From: an uncultured Eubacterium sp.
GTDB taxonomy: Bacteria; Bacillota; Clostridia; Lachnospirales; Lachnospiraceae
Assembly: GCA_900548465.1 (NCBI GenBank)
Contig: URKY01000005.1
Coordinates: 51,062 to 115,061 of the forward strand
Reading direction: 5' to 3'
DNA: 64,000 nucleotides
Positions 1 through 8,707 of this stretch are shown piece after piece. The notes under the pieces are model-generated. The model worked only from the letters and a program-made list of their open reading frames with translations. It had not been told where the DNA came from and ran no database searches. The stretch's first letter is position 1. Each line of letters starts with the position of its first letter. Made by a program: the position numbers and the translations under genes.

Positions 1-1038
1 GTGGCACCATCACAAATAAAGAGATTCAGATTAAAAACGGGAGATTTCGTAACGGGAAGAGTGAGGGAAAAAAGAGAAAATGAAAAATTTGGTGCCCTTT
101 ATTATGTTGACAAAGTTAATGATGAATCTCTTGATAAAGTATTAAACAGACCAAATTTTGAGGACCTTACACCTATTTTTCCAAATGAAAGATTACATCT
201 GGAAACAGACGGACATAGCACGGCAATGAGAATTGTTGACTTAGTAAGTCCGATAGGAAAAGGACAGCGTGGTATGATTGTTTCACCACCGAAAGCAGGA
301 AAGACTACATTATTAAAGGAAACTGCAAAGGCGGTTCTGAAAAACAATCCGGAAATGGAAATGATAATTCTTCTTATAGATGAAAGGCCGGAAGAGGTAA
401 CAGATATAAAAGAAGCAATAAAGGGAGATAATGTAGAAGTTATTTATTCAACTTTTGATGAATTACCGGAGCATCACAAGAGAGTTTCTGAAATGGTAAT
501 AGAAAGAGCAAAAAGACTTGTGGAACACGGAAAAGATGTCATAATTCTTTTAGACAGTATAACAAGACTTGCAAGAGCCTATAACATGACTGTTCCGCCA
601 AGTGGCCGTACATTATCAGGTGGTCTTGACCCGGCAGCTCTTCATATGCCAAAAAGATTTTTCGGCGCAGCCAGAAATATGAGAGAGGGCGGAAGTCTTA
701 CTATTCTTGCAACTGCATTAGTTAACACAGGAAGTAAAATGGACGATGTAGTATATGAAGAATTTAAGGGAACAGGTAACATGGAACTTATTCTGGACAG
801 AAAATTATCAGAGAAGAGAATATTCCCAGCCATTGACATAACACAGTCCGGTACAAGAAGGGAAGATCTGTTGCTTGATGCAGATGAACTTGGTGCTTCC
901 TATATTATTAGGAAAGAAATGAATGGAATGAGAAAAGAAGATGCCGTTGAACAGATTCTTAATTTATTTTCAAGGACTAAAAACAACAAAGAATTTATAC
1001 AGCAGGTTAGTAAAATAAGGGTTAAGTACAGCCGTTAA
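1..1038 (+). CDS. rho: Transcription termination factor Rho (5' end outside window)
   Basis: Rho is a hexameric RNA-dependent ATPase that tracks along RNA and releases transcripts. The visible 345 residues cover the end of the RNA-binding region (SQIKRF..TGD..GRVR near residues 4-22) and the whole ATPase domain. Walker A is SPPKAGKTT near residues 95-103, Walker B is [12 protein letters not shown], and the conserved [18 protein letters not shown] and [11 protein letters not shown] segments follow. The frame is open at base 1 and full-length Rho is over 400 residues. The GTG at base 1 is therefore probably an internal codon, and the N-terminal domain lies upstream of the window. The next gene, rpmE, has its own promoter. 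Confidence 0.95.
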   Translation: MAPSQIKRFRLKTGDFVTGRVREKRENEKFGALYYVDKVNDESLDKVLNRPNFEDLTPIFPNERLHLETDGHSTAMRIVDLVSPIGKGQRGMIVSPPKAGKTTLLKETAKAVLKNNPEMEMIILLIDERPEEVTDIKEAIKGDNVEVIYSTFDELPEHHKRVSEMVIERAKRLVEHGKDVIILLDSITRLARAYNMTVPPSGRTLSGGLDPAALHMPKRFFGAARNMREGGSLTILATALVNTGSKMDDVVYEEFKGTGNMELILDRKLSEKRIFPAIDITQSGTRREDLLLDADELGASYIIRKEMNGMRKEDAVEQILNLFSRTKNNKEFIQQVSKIRVKYSR

Positions 1039-1079
1039 AAAATACAATTTGAAAAAATAAATGTTTTTTCTCAAAATAC

Positions 1080-1108
1080 TTGCCAATACAATATCACTAT
1101 GATATAAT
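1080..1108 (+). promoter_or_regulatory. Sigma-A promoter for rpmE
   Basis: TTGCCA (1080-1085), a 17-bp spacer and a perfect TATAAT (1103-1108) lie between the rho stop codon and rpmE. Confidence 0.8.
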
Positions 1109-1178
1109 GTGTAGGCTATTGAGTAAAAACGGATTGGCGTTGCCAATATGCATAAAATAATTTAAAGAGGTGAATGTA

Positions 1179-1379
1179 ATGAGAAAAGGAATCCATCCAG
1201 ATTACCAGGAAGCAACCGTTACATGTAACTGTGGTAACACATTCGTAACAGGTTCAACTAAGAAAGAACTCCATGTTGAAATTTGCTCAGCATGTCATCC
1301 TTTCTACACAGGACAGCAGAAAGCTGTTTCGGCTCGTGGTAGAATTGATAAGTTCAACAAGAAGTATGGTATCAAATAG
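1179..1379 (+). CDS. rpmE: 50S ribosomal protein L31
   Basis: This is a 66-residue large-subunit ribosomal protein of the zinc-binding (C+) L31 class. The zinc ligands are visible as CNC near the N-terminus and [10 protein letters not shown] in the middle, and the basic tail KFNKKYGIK is typical. The longest frame begins at a GTG nine bases earlier. The AAAGAGG ribosome site at 1164-1170 and family length favour ATG at 1179. An intrinsic terminator follows, so it is mainly a single-gene transcript. Confidence 0.97.
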   Translation: MRKGIHPDYQEATVTCNCGNTFVTGSTKKELHVEICSACHPFYTGQQKAVSARGRIDKFNKKYGIK

Positions 1380-1392
1380 TTTTAAGGATAAC

Positions 1393-1422
1393 AGGTTGGG
1401 AAGTAATTCTCAACCTATTTTT
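1393..1422 (+). terminator. Intrinsic terminator after rpmE
   Basis: An 8-bp stem (1393-1400 with 1409-1416, one G-T pair) and an 8-base loop are followed by ATTTTT. Confidence 0.75.
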
Positions 1423-1448
1423 CTTATCTGAATACAAAGGTGAATGTT

Positions 1449-2492
1449 ATGAGAAAAAATAAACTATGTTCTTCCGGTATTGGCGGACAGGCCGTAATGG
1501 AAGGCGTTATGATGAGAAATAAAGAACACTATGCCGTTGCGGTTAGAAAATCGGATCAGACAATTGATGTTGAAACAGATGAGTATCATAGTTTTATGGG
1601 AAAAAGCAAGATACTGTCATTTCCATTCATAAGGGGAATATTCGCATTTATTGATTCCCTTATTTTAGGAATCAAAACTCTTACAATGTCTGCAAGTTTC
1701 CTTGAAGATGACGACATTGAAGAAGAACCGGACAAATTCGAACAGTGGCTTATTGGAAAGTTTGGCGACAGGGCAGAAAAAATAATTATGGGATTTACAG
1801 TAGTATTATCCGTTGTTATTGCTATAGCTTTATTTATGATATTACCTCTGTTTATAGCGGATGTCATGGAGAAACACATTTCATGGGTAGGAACAAATCA
1901 GGTACCTGTTATTGAAGGAATAGTTAAGATAGTGCTGTTTGTGGCATATCTGTTGTTGATTTCTTTAATGAATGATATAAAGAGAACATTTATGTACCAT
2001 GGAGCGGAACATAAGTGTATTAACTGTATAGAAAACGGCAAGACTCTCACAGTGGAAAATGTAAGAAAAAGTTCAAGATATCATAAGAGATGCGGAACAA
2101 GCTTCCTATTATTCGTGCTCATTATTAGTATAATTTTATTTATATTAATAAGAACTGATATCATTTGGCTTAGATATGTTATAAGAATCCTGCTTATTCC
2201 GGTAATTGCAGGAATATCATATGAATTTATCAGACTTGCAGGAAATTCATATAACCCTGTTGTAAATGCACTTAGCAAACCGGGTATGTGGATGCAGAAA
2301 ATTACAACAAGAGAACCTACAGATGACATGATTGAAGTCGCAATCTGTGCGGTTGAGGCAGTGTTTGATTGGGAACAGTATTTAGAGGACAATGGTATTC
2401 AGGTACATAAACCAAAGAAAAAAGAAGAAGACGAACTGCCACATGAATATAAGAAAGTAATTGAAGGTTCAGGATATAATTGGAAATTTTAG
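1449..2492 (+). CDS. DUF1385 family integral membrane protein (YqhQ-like)
   Basis: A 347-residue member of the DUF1385 family, which is often found beside prmC and prfA in Firmicutes and has no settled function. Family signatures are GGQAVMEGVMMR near the N-terminus, YHGAEHKCINCIE in the middle and RCGTSFLL. Hydrophobic segments cluster around residues 115-140, 155-175 and 215-255. The conserved His/Cys motif has led to suggestions of a metal-dependent enzyme, which is not proven. The start is ATG at 1449 behind AAAGGTG rather than the GTG at 1440. Its end overlaps the prmC start, so the two are translationally coupled. Confidence 0.88.
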   Translation: MRKNKLCSSGIGGQAVMEGVMMRNKEHYAVAVRKSDQTIDVETDEYHSFMGKSKILSFPFIRGIFAFIDSLILGIKTLTMSASFLEDDDIEEEPDKFEQWLIGKFGDRAEKIIMGFTVVLSVVIAIALFMILPLFIADVMEKHISWVGTNQVPVIEGIVKIVLFVAYLLLISLMNDIKRTFMYHGAEHKCINCIENGKTLTVENVRKSSRYHKRCGTSFLLFVLIISIILFILIRTDIIWLRYVIRILLIPVIAGISYEFIRLAGNSYNPVVNALSKPGMWMQKITTREPTDDMIEVAICAVEAVFDWEQYLEDNGIQVHKPKKKEEDELPHEYKKVIEGSGYNWKF

Positions 2493-3319
2493 TTAGGGAT
2501 ATTATAAATAAGGCACAGAACACCTTAGAGGCAGCGGGTATTGCCGACAGTCAGGTTGACAGCTGGCTTCTGGCAGAGTTCGTGTTTGGAATAACCAGGG
2601 CAAAATATTATGCAAACATGCAAATGACGGTAGATGGGAAAAGTGCCGAAAAATATAATGAGTTAGTCAATCAGAGAGCCGGACATATTCCTTTACAACA
2701 TTTGGTTGGAACTCAGGAGTTTATGGGACTTACATTTAAAGTAAATGAAAATGTATTGATTCCAAGACAGGATACAGAGTTACTGGTTGAAAATGTTGCT
2801 GATTGTTTAGGAAATGGTGAGAGAACAGTTCTTGATATGTGCACAGGAAGTGGTTGCATTGCTGTTTCCATAGACAGATTATCGAAGGACTCAAAGGTTA
2901 CGGCAGTAGATATATCTGAAAAGGCATTGGAAGTTGCGCAGGAAAATAACAGATTTAATAATGCCAATGTAACTTTTATACAATCAGATTTGTTTACAAA
3001 TGTAACAGGAAGGTATGACATTATTGTTTCAAACCCGCCTTATATAAGAACTGATGAAATTCCTAAATTAATGGAAGAAGTAAAATCCCATGAGCCGGTT
3101 ATGGCTCTTGACGGCATGGAAGATGGTTTGTATTTCTATAAGAAAATATGCAATGAAGCTTCCGATTACCTGAATGATAATGGAAAGATATTTTTTGAAA
3201 TTGGGTATGATCAGGGCGATGATGTATCAGAAATCCTTCGTCAAAACCGATTTTGTAACATAGAAGTTTTAAAAGATTTGTCAGGCAATGACAGAGTTGT
3301 GATTGCAAGAAAGGAATAG
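2480..3319 (+). CDS. prmC: Release factor glutamine methyltransferase PrmC
   Basis: PrmC (HemK) uses S-adenosylmethionine to methylate the glutamine of the GGQ motif in peptide-chain release factors. The 279 residues show the SAM-binding segment [14 protein letters not shown] (about 117-130) and the diagnostic substrate-binding NPPY at 185-188. The start is a TTG at 2480, inside the last codons of the DUF1385 gene, with AGGA five bases upstream. Its substrate RF1 is encoded two bases downstream, the classic prmC-prfA pairing. Confidence 0.95.
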   Translation: MEILVRDIINKAQNTLEAAGIADSQVDSWLLAEFVFGITRAKYYANMQMTVDGKSAEKYNELVNQRAGHIPLQHLVGTQEFMGLTFKVNENVLIPRQDTELLVENVADCLGNGERTVLDMCTGSGCIAVSIDRLSKDSKVTAVDISEKALEVAQENNRFNNANVTFIQSDLFTNVTGRYDIIVSNPPYIRTDEIPKLMEEVKSHEPVMALDGMEDGLYFYKKICNEASDYLNDNGKIFFEIGYDQGDDVSEILRQNRFCNIEVLKDLSGNDRVVIARKE

Positions 3320-3321
3320 AA

Positions 3322-4395
3322 ATGTTTGAAAAGTTAGACGGAATTGTTGAACGTTACAGTGAAATAATGGAACAGTTAAATGATCCAAACGTTGTAAATA
3401 ATCAGGAAAATTTCAGAAAATTAATGAAAGAACAAAGCGATTTGGCTCCAATTGTTGAATTGTATCAGCAGTATAAGCAGGCAAAAAAGACTATTGAAGA
3501 GAGCCTATCAATTCTTGATGAAGAAAGTGATGAGGAAATGAGAGAATTAGCCAAGGAAGAATTAAACGAGGCTAAGGCTTCAATACCTGAAATGGAAGAA
3601 AAATTAAAGATTCTTCTTTTACCAAAAGATGAAAACGATGACAAGAACGTTGTTGTTGAAATCCGTGGTGGTGCCGGTGGTGATGAAGCAGCTTTGTTTG
3701 CAGCGGAACTTTACAGGATGTATTGTATGTATGCTGAAAGCCAGCACTGGAAAACGGAAATGATTTCTGTTAATGAAAACGGACTTGGTGGCTTTAAGGA
3801 AGTTGTCTTTATGATTAACGGTCAGGGAGCATACTCAAGACTTAAATACGAAAGCGGAGTACACCGTGTGCAGCGTATTCCGGTAACTGAATCAGGCGGA
3901 AGAATTCATACTTCTACTGCAACGGTTGCAATTATGCCGGAAGCTGAAGAGGTTGACGTTGAAATTGACATGAATGATTGCAAGTTTGATGTATTCAGAG
4001 CATCAGGAAATGGTGGTCAGTGTGTAAATACAACGGACTCTGCAGTAAGACTTACTCATATTCCAACAGGTATTGTTATTTCATGTCAGGATGAAAAGTC
4101 ACAGCTTAAAAACAAGGATAAAGCCCTTAAGGTTCTTCGTGCAAGATTATATGAATTAGAGTGCCAGAAGAAACAGGATGCTGAGTCAGAAGCAAGACGT
4201 AGCCAGATTGGTACAGGTGACAGATCAGAAAAGATTAGAACATACAATTTCCCACAGGGAAGAGTCACAGATCACAGAATTAAGTTCACAACTCACAGAC
4301 TTGAAAATGTTATGAATGGTGACTTAGATGAAATAATTGACAACTGTGTAGCAGCAGACCAGGCTGCAAAACTTGCACAGGTTGAAGATGAATAA
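3322..4395 (+). CDS. prfA: Peptide chain release factor 1
   Basis: RF1 reads UAA and UAG stop codons and triggers peptide release on the ribosome. The 357-residue length matches the family. The stop-codon recognition loop is PVT in [19 protein letters not shown] (the PxT motif of RF1), and the catalytic loop is [15 protein letters not shown] with GGQ. The gene begins two bases after prmC and is probably transcribed with it. The terminator downstream closes the unit. Confidence 0.97.
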   Translation: MFEKLDGIVERYSEIMEQLNDPNVVNNQENFRKLMKEQSDLAPIVELYQQYKQAKKTIEESLSILDEESDEEMRELAKEELNEAKASIPEMEEKLKILLLPKDENDDKNVVVEIRGGAGGDEAALFAAELYRMYCMYAESQHWKTEMISVNENGLGGFKEVVFMINGQGAYSRLKYESGVHRVQRIPVTESGGRIHTSTATVAIMPEAEEVDVEIDMNDCKFDVFRASGNGGQCVNTTDSAVRLTHIPTGIVISCQDEKSQLKNKDKALKVLRARLYELECQKKQDAESEARRSQIGTGDRSEKIRTYNFPQGRVTDHRIKFTTHRLENVMNGDLDEIIDNCVAADQAAKLAQVEDE

Positions 4396-4451
4396 AGTTT
4401 ATAATAATATAATTAATTTGTAATGTAGCCCGCGGAGCGGGGGGATTGCTT

Positions 4452-4488
4452 AAAATACAGTCGGGATTGATATTCTGACTGTATTTTT
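4452..4488 (+). terminator. Intrinsic terminator after prfA
   Basis: A perfect 11-bp stem (4452-4462 with 4477-4487) has a 14-base loop and runs into a T tract. Confidence 0.88.
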
Positions 4489-4556
4489 ATGTATGTAGTA
4501 AGTTATTGAGCTATTTAATAGTTCGTACGGTATATAAAACTTTAAAAAAATTATTT

Positions 4557-4857
4557 TGCCCGTAGAATTGGATCCTGCTAAGTTGTATGTGCTGGAAGTA
4601 CGTTAAAGAAAGGCTGGAAAGTGATAGTCTGCCCGTACAATTAATGTAGATTGAGTTGAATTGGTTAGAAGTACAGTGAAAAAGTGATAGAAAGTGAGGG
4701 CATGCCCGTACATTTGATGCAACTCAAGTTAAATAGGCTAGAAGTACAGTGAAAAAGTGATAGAAAGCAAGAAATTGCCCGTACATCTGATTTCGGCTAA
4801 GGGAATACAAGCTGAGAGTACGGCAAGGAAATAGTAAAAAGTGAGGACATGCCCGGA
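4557..4857 (+). repeat. Tandem 73-bp noncoding repeats (about four units)
   Basis: The core TGCCCGTA recurs at 4557, 4630, 4703 and 4776, and as TGCCCGGA at 4850. The spacing is 73, 73, 73 and 74 bases. A second shared block, GAAGTACAGTGAAAAAGTGA, is nearly identical in units two and three and degenerate in the outer units. No reading frame persists through the array. GTAC near the start and middle of each unit could pair. Apart from this array and the prfA terminator, the stretch 4396-5009 holds only the downstream promoter. Confidence 0.85.
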
Positions 4858-4893
4858 CTTAAATTTCACAGCAAAATATATATTCAAAAAACA

Positions 4894-4923
4894 TTGACCC
4901 CATTACGCTAAAGCATTTATAAT
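4894..4923 (+). promoter_or_regulatory. Sigma-A promoter of the kinase/PqqD/protease/ABC operon
   Basis: TTGACC (4894-4899), an 18-bp spacer and TATAAT (4918-4923) lie 87 bases before the first gene, just after the repeat array. Confidence 0.8.
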
Positions 4924-5009
4924 TGTAGTGTATATTTAAACCACTACGAAATCGCATGCATGTGGTTGAATAGTGGATTTCAGAAACAACAAAAAAACGG
5001 AGCAAATGA

Positions 5010-5756
5010 ATGGCAGATAAGAGACTTACCATTGTAAAAGAAAAATACAAAATTGCTGACTTGAAAATTTTAATGACAACGTATCATAAAGAAACCATGA
5101 AGCGGGCTATTCCATACCGAAGTGATGAACAGTGGGATGAGAACGAGGCTGATGGGGTCATTGATTTAGGTCAGGAGTTTTATGAAAAGACATATGAAAA
5201 ATTCAGGGAGTATGGTAACTATACAACAATTGAATACATGTATACAGGAGCATTATTTAACAGAATATTACTAAAATATGATGGCTGTATGTTGCATTCG
5301 TCGGCTATTGTTGTAGATGGATATGCTTATTTGTTTTCTGCAGACAGTGGAACAGGAAAATCTACCCACACTGAATTGTGGCTGAAGCATTTTGGTGACA
5401 GAGCTTATATCATTAATGATGATAAGCCGGCGCTTCGCTGTATTGAAGGACAGTGGTATGTCTATGGAACTCCTTGGAGTGGAAAACATGACATAAGTAA
5501 AAACATACAGGTAAAACTCGGCGGAATAGTTTTTCTTGAGCGTTCCGAAGAGAACTGGATTAATGAAATAAGCCCGAAAGAGGCTTTTGCATTGTTTTTC
5601 AGACAGACGGTAAGAAAACTGAAAACAGAGGAAAAGATGGATTTGGCATTAAAAAATGTTGAAAATGTATTGGTATCAAATCCAATATACAGAATGGGAT
5701 GTAATATAAGTGACGAGGCTGTCGTTACTGCATATGAAAAAATCAGGAGAATATAA
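5010..5756 (+). CDS. HprK-like P-loop kinase of a peptide-modification cassette
   Basis: A 248-residue protein related to the C-terminal domain of HPr kinase and the similar kinase-like proteins found in some RiPP (including lasso peptide) clusters. The P-loop is SADSGTGKSTH near residues 110-120. LHSSAIVV lies before it (95-102), and INDDKPAL (135-142) and YGTPWSGKHD (152-161) follow, in the order seen in HprK-type folds. It lacks the N-terminal HprK domain. ATG at 5010 has ACGGAG upstream. It is the first gene of a four-gene operon and abuts the PqqD-like gene. A peptide substrate is inferred from the neighbours; none is visible. Confidence 0.75.
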   Translation: MADKRLTIVKEKYKIADLKILMTTYHKETMKRAIPYRSDEQWDENEADGVIDLGQEFYEKTYEKFREYGNYTTIEYMYTGALFNRILLKYDGCMLHSSAIVVDGYAYLFSADSGTGKSTHTELWLKHFGDRAYIINDDKPALRCIEGQWYVYGTPWSGKHDISKNIQVKLGGIVFLERSEENWINEISPKEAFALFFRQTVRKLKTEEKMDLALKNVENVLVSNPIYRMGCNISDEAVVTAYEKIRRI

Positions 5757-6020
5757 ATGAAGATAAAAGATGGATTTATTTTAAGAAATGTTGCAGGAAA
5801 CAACGTTGTTGTTCCTATTGGACAGGCAACAATTGATTTTAATGGAATGATAAGTTTAAATGACACGGGAGCATTTATTTTTGAACAGATGCTTAATGAA
5901 ATTACAAGAGATGAATTGGTGCAGGCTGTCATCAATGAATATGGAATTGATGGAGAACTGGCGCAAAAGGACGTGGATGCTTTTATTGAAAAAATAAAAG
6001 GAGAGGATTTGTTTGAGTAA
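5757..6020 (+). CDS. PqqD family protein (RiPP recognition element)
   Basis: An 87-residue stand-alone PqqD-like protein. PqqD-fold proteins bind leader peptides of ribosomally made, modified peptides and present them to the modifying enzymes. The family pattern is seen as an N-terminal beta hairpin, then ISLNDTGAFIFEQM (about 32-45), the D-x-G-x-x-I/L-W/F region of PqqD, followed by a helical part with DELVQAVINEYGID. The start codon directly follows the kinase stop codon, and the end overlaps the protease gene by eight bases. Confidence 0.85.
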   Translation: MKIKDGFILRNVAGNNVVVPIGQATIDFNGMISLNDTGAFIFEQMLNEITRDELVQAVINEYGIDGELAQKDVDAFIEKIKGEDLFE

Positions 6021-6486
6021 GAAAGTAAGCATAGAGGATGTAATGCCATTAATTGAGGAACAGATAAATCATAGTGGATTTGTTACTTTTACCCCAAGGG
6101 GAAACAGCATGTTACCTTTACTTAGAAATAATAAAGATACAATAACATTAAAGAAACCTGACTTTCCTCTTAAGAAATATGATATTGCTTTTTATAAGAG
6201 AGATAGCGGAAAGTATGTTTTACATAGAATAGTGAAAGTTAATGGGACTAACTATACAATGAGGGGAGATAATCAGTTCCTTGATGAAAATAATATCAGA
6301 CAGGATCAAATTATTGGAGTAGTTGACAGTTTTACAAGAAAAGGTGAAAAATATACCGGCAATGAAATTCTGTATAAATGTTATTGCAGAGTGTGGGTGA
6401 AAACAGCATCCATCCGAAGACTGCTTAGAATAATGAAAAGAATAGCCGGAAAAGTAAAAAGAAAGATAAAAGGAAAGTGCAGATGA
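6013..6486 (+). CDS. S24/S26-like serine peptidase without a membrane anchor
   Basis: A 157-residue protein with the signal-peptidase/LexA-type fold. The likely nucleophile is Ser32 in RGNSMLPLL. His71 in YVLHRIVKV sits where bacterial SPase I has its lysine, as in the Ser-His enzymes of archaea and the ER, and RGDN (Asp86) follows. No N-terminal transmembrane segment is seen, and the C-terminus is a basic, amphipathic stretch. Translation starts at TTG 6013 behind GAGAGGA. In this operon it probably cleaves a leader from a modified peptide, an inference from context. The stop codon overlaps the ABC gene start. Confidence 0.78.
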   Translation: MSKKVSIEDVMPLIEEQINHSGFVTFTPRGNSMLPLLRNNKDTITLKKPDFPLKKYDIAFYKRDSGKYVLHRIVKVNGTNYTMRGDNQFLDENNIRQDQIIGVVDSFTRKGEKYTGNEILYKCYCRVWVKTASIRRLLRIMKRIAGKVKRKIKGKCR

Positions 6487-8183
6487 AAAATTCAGGGAGT
6501 TTACAATGGGTAATAAGAAATGGAAAAAAGCAGATTCCTAAAATAATAATACTTAGTTTATCCAATATTGTGTTGGCATTAGTGTCGACTGCATTAGCAC
6601 TTGTAAGCAAAAAAGTAATGGATGCAGCACAGGGTGCGGCTAACGCTAAAACTCATGATATGTTTGTACAGCAGCGCAACACCATCATACTTTTTGGAAT
6701 AATTACTTTAGTAATCATAACGGGAAGGTTGCTTCTTAGAATATATGCCCAAAGTCTGACGATAAAAGTACAGGCTAAGCTTGAAATGGAAATGCGGGCA
6801 AAACTTTTCGGTGAAATATTAATTAAGAAATTTGATGATATTAACATATATCACAGTGGGGAACTGATGAACAGAATTACCAGCGACATAAAAATCGTCA
6901 CTGATGGAATTACCAGCATAATTCCTAATATGCTGTATTTTATTACGCAGTTTCTTGGGGCTTTTATAGTACTTATAGTATTTGACTGGAAATTTACCAT
7001 GGTATTTATTTTGGCGGGAGTTGTAATTTCCGCAGTGACCTTGGTATTTAGAGGAAAATTAAAAAGTCTCCATAAAGAGGTGCAACAGACAGATGGGAAG
7101 GTACGTTCATTCTTCCAGGAAGCAATTGAGAGTATTTTAGTTGTAAAAACATTTGGAGTGGAGCAGCAGTTTGAAGAAAAGGGAAATGAACTGCAGAAAA
7201 TAAATTACAATGCGAAAATGAAAAGAAGACGCATCAGTATTTTTGCAAATGCAGGATTTTCCTTTGTATTTAATATAGGATATTTAATGGCATTGGTTTG
7301 GTGTGGGTTAAAAGTGGCAACAAAAGCAATGTCCTACGGAACGTTAATGGCTGTGGTTCAGCTGATTTCCCAGATACAGACGCCATTTGTGAACATCACA
7401 AAAGTAGTGCCACAGTATTATGCAATACTGGCTTCCGCTGAAAGAATAATGGAAATTGAAGACATTGAAGTTGAAATTAAATCACCAAAAGAAATTGTGC
7501 CTGATAAATTTTATAAAGATTTTTCTGAAGCACGGTTTGAAAATATAAAATTTAATTATGGCAGGGAGAGTGTATTGGAAGAAGGAAATGTTAACTTCAA
7601 AAAGGGTGATTTTGTTGCCATACGTGGAATTTCAGGAATAGGAAAAAGTACATTGTTAAAGATGCTTTTAGGTGTGTTTAAACCTCAAAGTGGCAATATC
7701 AGGTTGTATAAGAATGACGGAAGTTTTGTGGAAGCCAGTCCCGATACAAGATGTCTGTTCTCCTATGTGCCTCAGGGAAATTACCTTTTCAGTGGGACTT
7801 TAAGGGAAAATATTCTTCTTATTAATCCTAATGCAACTGATTCTGAGATAAGAGAAGCCCTTGAGATTAGTGATATTCTGGAGTTCGTAAATAAATTGCC
7901 AGAAGGACTGGATACTGTAATCGGAGAAAAGGGATTAGGAATTTCTGAAGGTCAGGCCCAGAGACTTGCCATAGCAAGGGCTCTTCTTAGCAAGGCACCA
8001 ATCATTCTTTTAGACGAGGCAACTTCCGCATTGGATGCAAAAACAGAAAGAAATGTTCTTTCAAGAATAAAAAATCTGAATATGAAAACCTGTATTATTA
8101 TTACTCACAAAAAAGCAGCCCTTGACGTGTGCAATAAAGAATTTGTTATAGAGGATAAGAAGCTTTATAGCGTGGAAAAATAA
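6483..8183 (+). CDS. ABC transporter, fused permease and ATPase (peptide-exporter type)
   Basis: A 566-residue half-transporter with six predicted membrane helices (residues about 15-315) followed by the ATPase domain. Walker A is ISGIGKSTLL, the signature is ISEGQAQRLAIARALL (a variant of LSGGQ), and Walker B is PIILLDEATSALD. There is no C39 peptidase domain, which fits with a separate protease gene upstream. ATG at 6483 overlaps the protease TGA, behind AGGAAAG. The likely job is export of the product made by the operon, or of a multidrug-type substrate. The substrate cannot be read from sequence. Confidence 0.88.
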   Translation: MKNSGSLQWVIRNGKKQIPKIIILSLSNIVLALVSTALALVSKKVMDAAQGAANAKTHDMFVQQRNTIILFGIITLVIITGRLLLRIYAQSLTIKVQAKLEMEMRAKLFGEILIKKFDDINIYHSGELMNRITSDIKIVTDGITSIIPNMLYFITQFLGAFIVLIVFDWKFTMVFILAGVVISAVTLVFRGKLKSLHKEVQQTDGKVRSFFQEAIESILVVKTFGVEQQFEEKGNELQKINYNAKMKRRRISIFANAGFSFVFNIGYLMALVWCGLKVATKAMSYGTLMAVVQLISQIQTPFVNITKVVPQYYAILASAERIMEIEDIEVEIKSPKEIVPDKFYKDFSEARFENIKFNYGRESVLEEGNVNFKKGDFVAIRGISGIGKSTLLKMLLGVFKPQSGNIRLYKNDGSFVEASPDTRCLFSYVPQGNYLFSGTLRENILLINPNATDSEIREALEISDILEFVNKLPEGLDTVIGEKGLGISEGQAQRLAIARALLSKAPIILLDEATSALDAKTERNVLSRIKNLNMKTCIIITHKKAALDVCNKEFVIEDKKLYSVEK

Positions 8184-8235
8184 TGTTGCTTTCCGTCCCT
8201 TAGCAAAGTACCAACGGGCGGAATTAAAAACAACA
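8184..8235 (+). other. Hairpin-forming element after the ABC gene
   Basis: Outer arms TGTTG (8184-8188) and CAACA (8231-8235) enclose TCCGTCCC, which pairs with GGGCGGA. The motif TGTTGCYTTCCG and a later TAGCAAA recur after the LTA-synthase-like gene at 45314. Confidence 0.5.
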
Positions 8236-8319
8236 AAAAATACAGAATGACGTATAAATGAGTGACCGGACTTCTTGTGATTGTGTTGCCGGCAACATAA
8301 TTTGTCATTCTGTATTTTT
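8236..8319. terminator. Bidirectional intrinsic terminator
   Basis: A perfect 16-bp stem (8236-8251 with 8304-8319) carries A and T tracts on both sides. Its loop contains the palindrome GTTGCCGGCAAC (8285-8296). It would stop the ABC operon on the plus strand and the small gene on the minus strand. Confidence 0.85.
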
Positions 8320-8342
8320 GTGTCTGTAAGTTTTTGATTCTG

Positions 8343-8528
8343 CTACTTAAAAGAAACTTTGTGCGAAAATCTAAGTTCACGCCATAGAGCATCGTGAAAC
8401 AGCATGGCAAGTTCTTCCCAATGTTTGTGCTGCTGTTTTTCACGGGTTAGTTCCTGCTTTAAAGAATCAATTTCCTGAAGTAATAATTCCGTCTCCTGTA
8501 ACATCGACGTATTTTCAGTTGTTTTCAT
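8343..8528 (-). CDS. Small coiled-coil hypothetical protein
   Basis: A 61-residue acidic/basic protein beginning MKTTENTSMLQETELL. It has a heptad-like region (LLQEIDSLKQELTREKQQ, about 13-30) that predicts a coiled coil, and no membrane segment or known domain. The start at 8528 is chosen because GAGAAGGTGA lies just upstream on the minus strand; the longest frame adds eight residues that contain this site. A TATAAT-like element lies about 55 bases upstream and the shared terminator downstream. It is convergent with the ABC operon. Confidence 0.55.
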   Translation of the reverse strand: MKTTENTSMLQETELLLQEIDSLKQELTREKQQHKHWEELAMLFHDALWRELRFSHKVSFK

Positions 8529-8579
8529 ACATTCACCTTCTCTTTCCCCCAAAAAGTTTATGTAAAACCCTACTTTTCG

Positions 8580-8610
8580 ATTATATCACCATAAAATATC
8601 GTTGTGTAAA
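8580..8610 (-). promoter_or_regulatory. Possible promoter of the minus-strand small gene
   Basis: On the minus strand, TATAAT (8580-8585) is preceded by TTTACA (8605-8610) at a rather long 19-bp spacing. Confidence 0.4.
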
Positions 8611-8707
8611 TTTTTCATCGACTTTTAACGACAGAAAGGGGCAGTTTGTGAAAAAAAAGTAAAAGAAATTTGGTATACTAAAATAAACAAAAAGTAGGAG
8701 AGAAAAA

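Noticed and set aside
4587..4649. 20-residue frame in the repeat array as a precursor peptide for the cassette
   Set aside because: It lacks a ribosome binding site, lies before the cassette promoter and is broken by stops in the other repeat units.
4557..4857. Repeats considered as a CRISPR array
   Set aside because: The units are degenerate over their whole length, no constant repeat alternates with unique spacers, and no cas gene is nearby.
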